A stretch of DNA of 64,000 bases from MAG-121220-bin8 sp964433845 (GTDB taxonomy: Bacteria; Bacteroidota; Bacteroidia; Flavobacteriales; Flavobacteriaceae), in the NCBI GenBank assembly GCA_964433845.1, contig CAYSTA010000002.1, forward strand, positions 1 to 64,000, read 5' to 3'. Positions 60,336 through 64,000 of this stretch are shown here, in pieces. Under the pieces are notes generated by a model, which was not told the DNA's origin, ran no database searches, and saw only the letters and a list, made by a program, of their open reading frames with translations. Positions within the stretch are counted from its first letter, which is position 1, and each line of letters opens with the position of its first letter. Position numbers and translations under genes: made by a program.

Positions 60336-60364
60336 AAAAAGCGGCTTAATGCCGCTTTTTTTTT
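60336..60364 (+). terminator. Intrinsic terminator of rng
   Basis: AAAAAGCGGC-TTAAT-GCCGCTTTTT with four further Ts follows the RNase G stop by 2 bases. The A run on the other side would let it work in both directions. Confidence 0.92.
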
Positions 60365-60390
60365 GTTCAAAATTGTTCTAATTTCCATAG

Positions 60391-60855
60391 ATGAATAATT
60401 TCGATTTAACATTAAAAGAAATTGAAAGAAAATTACAGCATTACTGCTCGTATCAAGATAGATGCCATAAAGAAGTTATCGAAAAATTAAAAACATATAA
60501 AATTAAATCCTCTGATTTAAGTCAAATAATATCCAACTTAATTAATGAAAACTTTTTAAATGAATCTAGATTCTCAAAAAGTTTTGTAAGAGGAAAGTTT
60601 AATATAAAAAGCTGGGGGAAAGTAAGAATCCAGAATGAATTAAAAAAAAGAAATATATCTGCTTATAATATCTCCCTTGGGATGAAAGAGATTAATGAAA
60701 TAGATTATCATAAAAAGCTTGATCATATTTTTAATAAAAAATTATCATCTTTGGTTGGAATAAATACTATTTCAAAAAAGAAAAAAATCATTTCTTACTT
60801 GACATATAGAGGATGGGAAAGCAATTTAATATATGATAAAATCAATGAAATATAA
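60391..60855 (+). CDS. recX: Regulatory protein RecX
   Basis: RecX binds RecA filaments and modulates recombination. This 154-residue all-helical protein has the family pattern CSYQDRCHKEVIEKLKTYKI, NLINENFLNESRFSKSFVRGKF and WGKVRIQNELKKRNIS, in tandem three-helix units. RecX members of this phylum are usually 150-160 residues. It follows the rng terminator and overlaps the amidohydrolase gene by 11 bases. recA is not in the window. Confidence 0.9.
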   Translation: MNNFDLTLKEIERKLQHYCSYQDRCHKEVIEKLKTYKIKSSDLSQIISNLINENFLNESRFSKSFVRGKFNIKSWGKVRIQNELKKRNISAYNISLGMKEINEIDYHKKLDHIFNKKLSSLVGINTISKKKKIISYLTYRGWESNLIYDKINEI

Positions 60856-62479
60856 TTTAAAAACAAGCTTTTTAATTCTGTTTTTTTTCTCATTAATAGG
60901 ATGTAAAAAAAATGCAGATCTGATTATTTACAATGCCAAAATATATACAGTTGATAAAAATTTTAGCATTGCAAAAGCAATTGCAATTAAAAATGGAAAA
61001 TTTCTTGAGGTTGGAGAAAACGAACTTCAAAATAAATACAATTCTAAAAAGTCTATTGATCTGGGGGGATCTACTATTCTACCTGGTCTTATTGATGCAC
61101 ATTGTCATTTTTTTGGTTTAGGGACAAATCAATTGGTTATTGATTTAGTAGGCACAAAATCATTTGAAGAAATTATATTTAGATTAAGATCCAATTCTAC
61201 TGAAAATAACACTATAATTAAAGGAAGGGGATGGGACCAAAATGACTGGCAGAATAAAGAGTTTCCAGAAAAAAGTGAATTAGACTTGCTTTTCCCTAAT
61301 ATTCCTGTTGTTTTAGAAAGAATTGATGGTCATGCCTACCTTGTTAATCAAAAAGCTTTAGATATGGCTAAAATAAACCTTAATACCAAATCTAACAGTG
61401 GGAGTATATTAAAAAAGAATGGACAATTAACTGGAGTTTTAATTGATGGCCCTATGAGTTTAATTGATAATGTAATTCCAGAATTATCAAACTCTGAAAA
61501 AATAAAGGCTCTTTTAGATGCTCAAAAAATATGTTTTAAAAATGGATTAACCACTGTTGATGATGCTGGATTATCTAAAGAAATTATTCTCTTAATTGAT
61601 AGTTTACAAAAAAATAAGGATTTAAAAATGAGAGTTTATGCCATGATTAGCAACTCAAAAAATAATCTTGATTATTTCCTTAATACAGGGCCTATTAAAA
61701 CACCTAGGTTAAATGTTAGATCTGTTAAAGTATATGGAGATGGAGCATTAGGCTCAAGAGGAGCTGCATTGAAGTACCCTTATAATGATGATAAAGATAA
61801 CTATGGAAAATTAATTACAAAGCATGAAGAAATAAAAAATTTAGCTTCAAGATTAGCAGATGCTAATTTTCAAATGAATACACATGCTATAGGTGATTCT
61901 ACAATAAAATTATTGATTGATAGCTATTCTAAGGTTTTAAAAAACAAATTAGATCCAAGGTGGAGAATTGAACATTCTCAAATTATAGATTTAGATGACA
62001 TAAATGGTTATAATGAGAAAATTCTTCCTTCTGTCCAGCCTACTCATGCAACAAGTGATATGTATTGGGCTGAAGAAAGAGTAGGATCTTCAAGAATTAA
62101 TGGAGCCTATCCATATAAAAAGCTATTAGAGAAATCCAGAGTAATTGGTTTAGGAACAGATTTTCCTGTAGAAAGAGTCAACCCATTCCACACATTTTAT
62201 GCTGCTATTTCTAGAAAAGATTTAAATGGCTATCCAGAAAATGGATTTCAATTTCAAAATGCACTTTCGAGAGAAGAAACATTAAAAGGAATGACTATTT
62301 GGGCTGCATATTTGAATTTTGAAGAAAAAGAAAAAGGAAGTATTGAAAAAGGAAAGCTTGCTGACTTTATTGTAATTGACCAAGATATCATGAAGATTGA
62401 AATAAATAAAACTCCAAAAACTAAAGTTTTAAAAACCTATGTGTCAGGTGAATTAGTCTATACTAAAGATAGCCCCTAA
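60845..62479 (+). CDS. Amidohydrolase-family lipoprotein (YtcJ-like)
   Basis: This metal-dependent hydrolase of 544 residues has a lipoprotein signal (FLILFFFSLIGC, Cys20). It carries the amidohydrolase_3 pattern: STILPGLIDAHCHFFGLG (HxH metal site), GRGWDQNDW, VYGDGALGSRGAALKYPY, MNTHAIGDSTIKLLID, WRIEHSQI and GLGTDFPVERVNPF. The YtcJ-like group acts on unknown N-substituted amides. I chose ATG 60845 (MKYNLKTSF), which gives a normal lipoprotein signal, over the in-frame start at 60833. It overlaps recX by 11 bases and the convergent TonB receptor gene by 27 bases. Confidence 0.92.
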   Translation: MKYNLKTSFLILFFFSLIGCKKNADLIIYNAKIYTVDKNFSIAKAIAIKNGKFLEVGENELQNKYNSKKSIDLGGSTILPGLIDAHCHFFGLGTNQLVIDLVGTKSFEEIIFRLRSNSTENNTIIKGRGWDQNDWQNKEFPEKSELDLLFPNIPVVLERIDGHAYLVNQKALDMAKINLNTKSNSGSILKKNGQLTGVLIDGPMSLIDNVIPELSNSEKIKALLDAQKICFKNGLTTVDDAGLSKEIILLIDSLQKNKDLKMRVYAMISNSKNNLDYFLNTGPIKTPRLNVRSVKVYGDGALGSRGAALKYPYNDDKDNYGKLITKHEEIKNLASRLADANFQMNTHAIGDSTIKLLIDSYSKVLKNKLDPRWRIEHSQIIDLDDINGYNEKILPSVQPTHATSDMYWAEERVGSSRINGAYPYKKLLEKSRVIGLGTDFPVERVNPFHTFYAAISRKDLNGYPENGFQFQNALSREETLKGMTIWAAYLNFEEKEKGSIEKGKLADFIVIDQDIMKIEINKTPKTKVLKTYVSGELVYTKDSP

Positions 62480-64000
62480 TAAAAAATTTCTTCCAGGCAT
62501 TGGAACTAAATTAGTTTCAGAATAAACTTCATCTAATATATTATTTACAGAGACAAAAAAAGATTTATAAGAAATTTTAGAATCCAAAACACTATAGCTA
62601 ACGCCATCTGATCGTTCTGCAGATTTGTATACAATTGAATGATAAATATTTTTATAATTAAGGTTAAGTTTGGAAATAAAATGATTTTTTATAGAATTCA
62701 ATGAATACTTCGAATAATTTATATTACTCACATAATTATCGTCTTTAATATTAGAATATCCTAAACTAAATGAATTTGAAAAAAAATTATACAATAAGTC
62801 AAATTCAAAACCTCTAGTATTTAAAGAACCTATGTTTACAGCTTTCCACAAATCATCTTGATTTTTCTTAACATAATCTATAATATTTTTAGACTTTCTT
62901 GAGAAAATAGCAACTGAAAAATCAAATTTTGAAGAGTTATACTTAAATCCAAACTCAGTGGATGTTGCTTGTTCTGGATCTAAATCCTTATTTCCAACCG
63001 TTGTTCGATCGCTATAATAAAGATCCGTATAGGTAGGGATTCGATAAGTCTTACCAATATTACTATACAATTTAAAATTTGAATTTACGTTATATCCTAA
63101 ATCAATTCCTGGAAAAGAATGAAATGACATATCTGAAAAGTAACTTACAGCTATTCCAGATGAAATAACTAATTTTTCATTAAAATATTTAGAGGTATGA
63201 TCAACAAAAACGTTGACAGTTGTTCTGTTGTGTTCTCCTAAATTATTACTTGAAATATTTACAGTTGATAGATCTATACCAAAACCTGTAACGCCAGAGT
63301 TAGAGAAATAAGAACCACTTAATTCAGCAGAAATCTTATTTGTTTTATGAAGATTTCTATATACGGATGGATTATCTCTAATATATATGTATTCATCTTG
63401 TCCCCTTTTCCAATATAATCTAGGCTTAATTATTAATTTTTCTGATTTTAAAACAGTAGAAAGTCCTAATAGACTTGCCTGTGTTTCTTCATATTGTTCT
63501 GTTGCAGAAGGACTAGCATAAAAACCATTTGCTCCAAACCTACGCTCAGAAAAGGAACTTATTAAATCAATTGGGGAACTTTTAGTTATAAAAGAGGTCT
63601 TTATAAAATAGTTGTTATTTATATAGTCTGTATTATGTCTATATCCATCTGATCGATTGGTAGAAAAACTTAATAAACTTTTTACTTTTTCACCAACTAC
63701 TTTTGATGATAAAGAAAAATTCTTCTGTTTATAAGAACCTAAGGAGATTTCTTTTACAAATAATTCTGCTTGATTCTTTTTTCCTTCTACTTCCTTAGTT
63801 ACAATATTTATAGCTCCTGAGAATGCATTTTGTCCAAAAATTCTTGCAGCAGGACCTTTAATTATTTCTATTCTTTCTATTAAATAAAGCGGAAGAATCA
63901 TATTGAGTGTATGATGACCTGTTTGAGCATCATCCATTTTCATTCCATCTATTAAAAGTAAAGTTTGGTCAAATCCTCCTCCTCTTATATATAAATCTCC
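62453..64000 (-). CDS. TonB-dependent outer-membrane receptor (5' end outside window; BtuB-like)
   Basis: The frame is open from the right edge, giving 515 codons; the signal peptide and first part of the plug are missing. The visible plug has GDLYIRGGGFDQTLLLIDGM, DAQTGHHTLNMILPL and IIKGPAARIFGQNAFSGAINIV. A 22-strand-type barrel follows, with YRIPTYTDLYYSDRTTVGNKDLDPEQ and the terminal RNFLLGAIFSID. The QTGHH...RI.GQNAF.GAINIVTK pattern recalls BtuB-type cobalamin receptors of Bacteroidota, though this is from memory. An upstream riboswitch would lie outside the window. Its 3' end overlaps the amidohydrolase gene. Confidence 0.9.
   Translation of the reverse strand, partial: GDLYIRGGGFDQTLLLIDGMKMDDAQTGHHTLNMILPLYLIERIEIIKGPAARIFGQNAFSGAINIVTKEVEGKKNQAELFVKEISLGSYKQKNFSLSSKVVGEKVKSLLSFSTNRSDGYRHNTDYINNNYFIKTSFITKSSPIDLISSFSERRFGANGFYASPSATEQYEETQASLLGLSTVLKSEKLIIKPRLYWKRGQDEYIYIRDNPSVYRNLHKTNKISAELSGSYFSNSGVTGFGIDLSTVNISSNNLGEHNRTTVNVFVDHTSKYFNEKLVISSGIAVSYFSDMSFHSFPGIDLGYNVNSNFKLYSNIGKTYRIPTYTDLYYSDRTTVGNKDLDPEQATSTEFGFKYNSSKFDFSVAIFSRKSKNIIDYVKKNQDDLWKAVNIGSLNTRGFEFDLLYNFFSNSFSLGYSNIKDDNYVSNINYSKYSLNSIKNHFISKLNLNYKNIYHSIVYKSAERSDGVSYSVLDSKISYKSFFVSVNNILDEVYSETNLVPMPGRNFLLGAIFSID

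Overview
This window is an AT-rich, gene-dense stretch of a chromosome from the phylum Bacteroidota, most likely a marine-type Flavobacteriaceae. The evidence is the gliding/type IX secretion genes gldK-gldL-gldM-gldN and gldE-gldD, several TANNTTTG promoter elements of the Bacteroidota type with almost no Shine-Dalgarno sequences, frequent TTG/GTG starts, three TonB-dependent receptors, and marker families such as DUF3127 and DUF3098. Intergenic space is very small and several convergent genes overlap at their 3' ends, so the genome looks streamlined. I see no tRNA, rRNA, CRISPR array, phage or insertion sequence.

Layout. 1-5950 (-): the first 1983 codons of a giant secreted protein with about nine cadherin/Ig-like repeats, two C-type lectin domains and a six-blade NHL-like propeller between them; it is cut by the left edge. 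6302-14700 (-): gldN, gldM, gldL, gldK (core of the type IX secretion motor and translocon), a degenerate arginase-fold protein and topA. 14861-21580 (+): miaB, a sigma-54 activator without receiver domain, lptE, a TPR protein, secG, groES, groEL and a GAF-domain protein. 21641-28649 (+): purH and the rod-shape operon mreB-mreC-mreD-mrdA-rodA. 28651-31853 (-): an Opp-type permease and the C-terminal processing protease. 32000-34348 (+): surE, lpxB and an Lrp/AsnC regulator. 34341-37421 (-): SemiSWEET and leuS. 37582-40176 (+): ftsX, DUF3098, uppP, truB. 40173-41188 (-): aat and DUF3127. 41279-42454 (+): an orphan histidine kinase. 42438-43306 (-): HIT protein and greA. 43405-43836 (+): a Rieske-like lipoprotein. 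43852-50348 (-): a metal-type TonB receptor, a small metal-binding-type secreted protein, a TPP-riboswitch-controlled TonB receptor, a NadR-like kinase, a PnuC/PnuT transporter and a phosphopantetheinyl transferase. 50402-51133 (-): rpmA and rplU. 51309-54726 (+): an M16 peptidase pair. 54734-58146 (-): gldD, gldE, ssb, mutY. 58243-62479 (+): HU, a 29-residue bS22/COX24-type ribosomal protein, RNase G, recX and an amidohydrolase lipoprotein. 62453-64000 (-): a TonB receptor cut by the right edge.

How it fits together. Much of the window concerns the cell envelope: type IX secretion and gliding (Gld proteins, with the giant lectin protein as a probable cargo), LPS assembly (lptE, lpxB), peptidoglycan and shape (mre/mrdA/rodA, uppP, ftsX), outer-membrane nutrient uptake (TonB receptors) and envelope proteolysis (M16 pair, Prc). 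The rest is housekeeping. The points most worth a second look are the SSB-like C-terminal tip on the DUF3127 protein, the arginase-fold pseudoenzyme beside gldK, a sigma-54-like promoter before groES near an orphan sigma-54 activator gene, the TPP riboswitch with its own promoter at the 3' end of the nadR-like gene, the metal receptor paired with a small RGPP-tailed protein, and the lectin/propeller giant protein.
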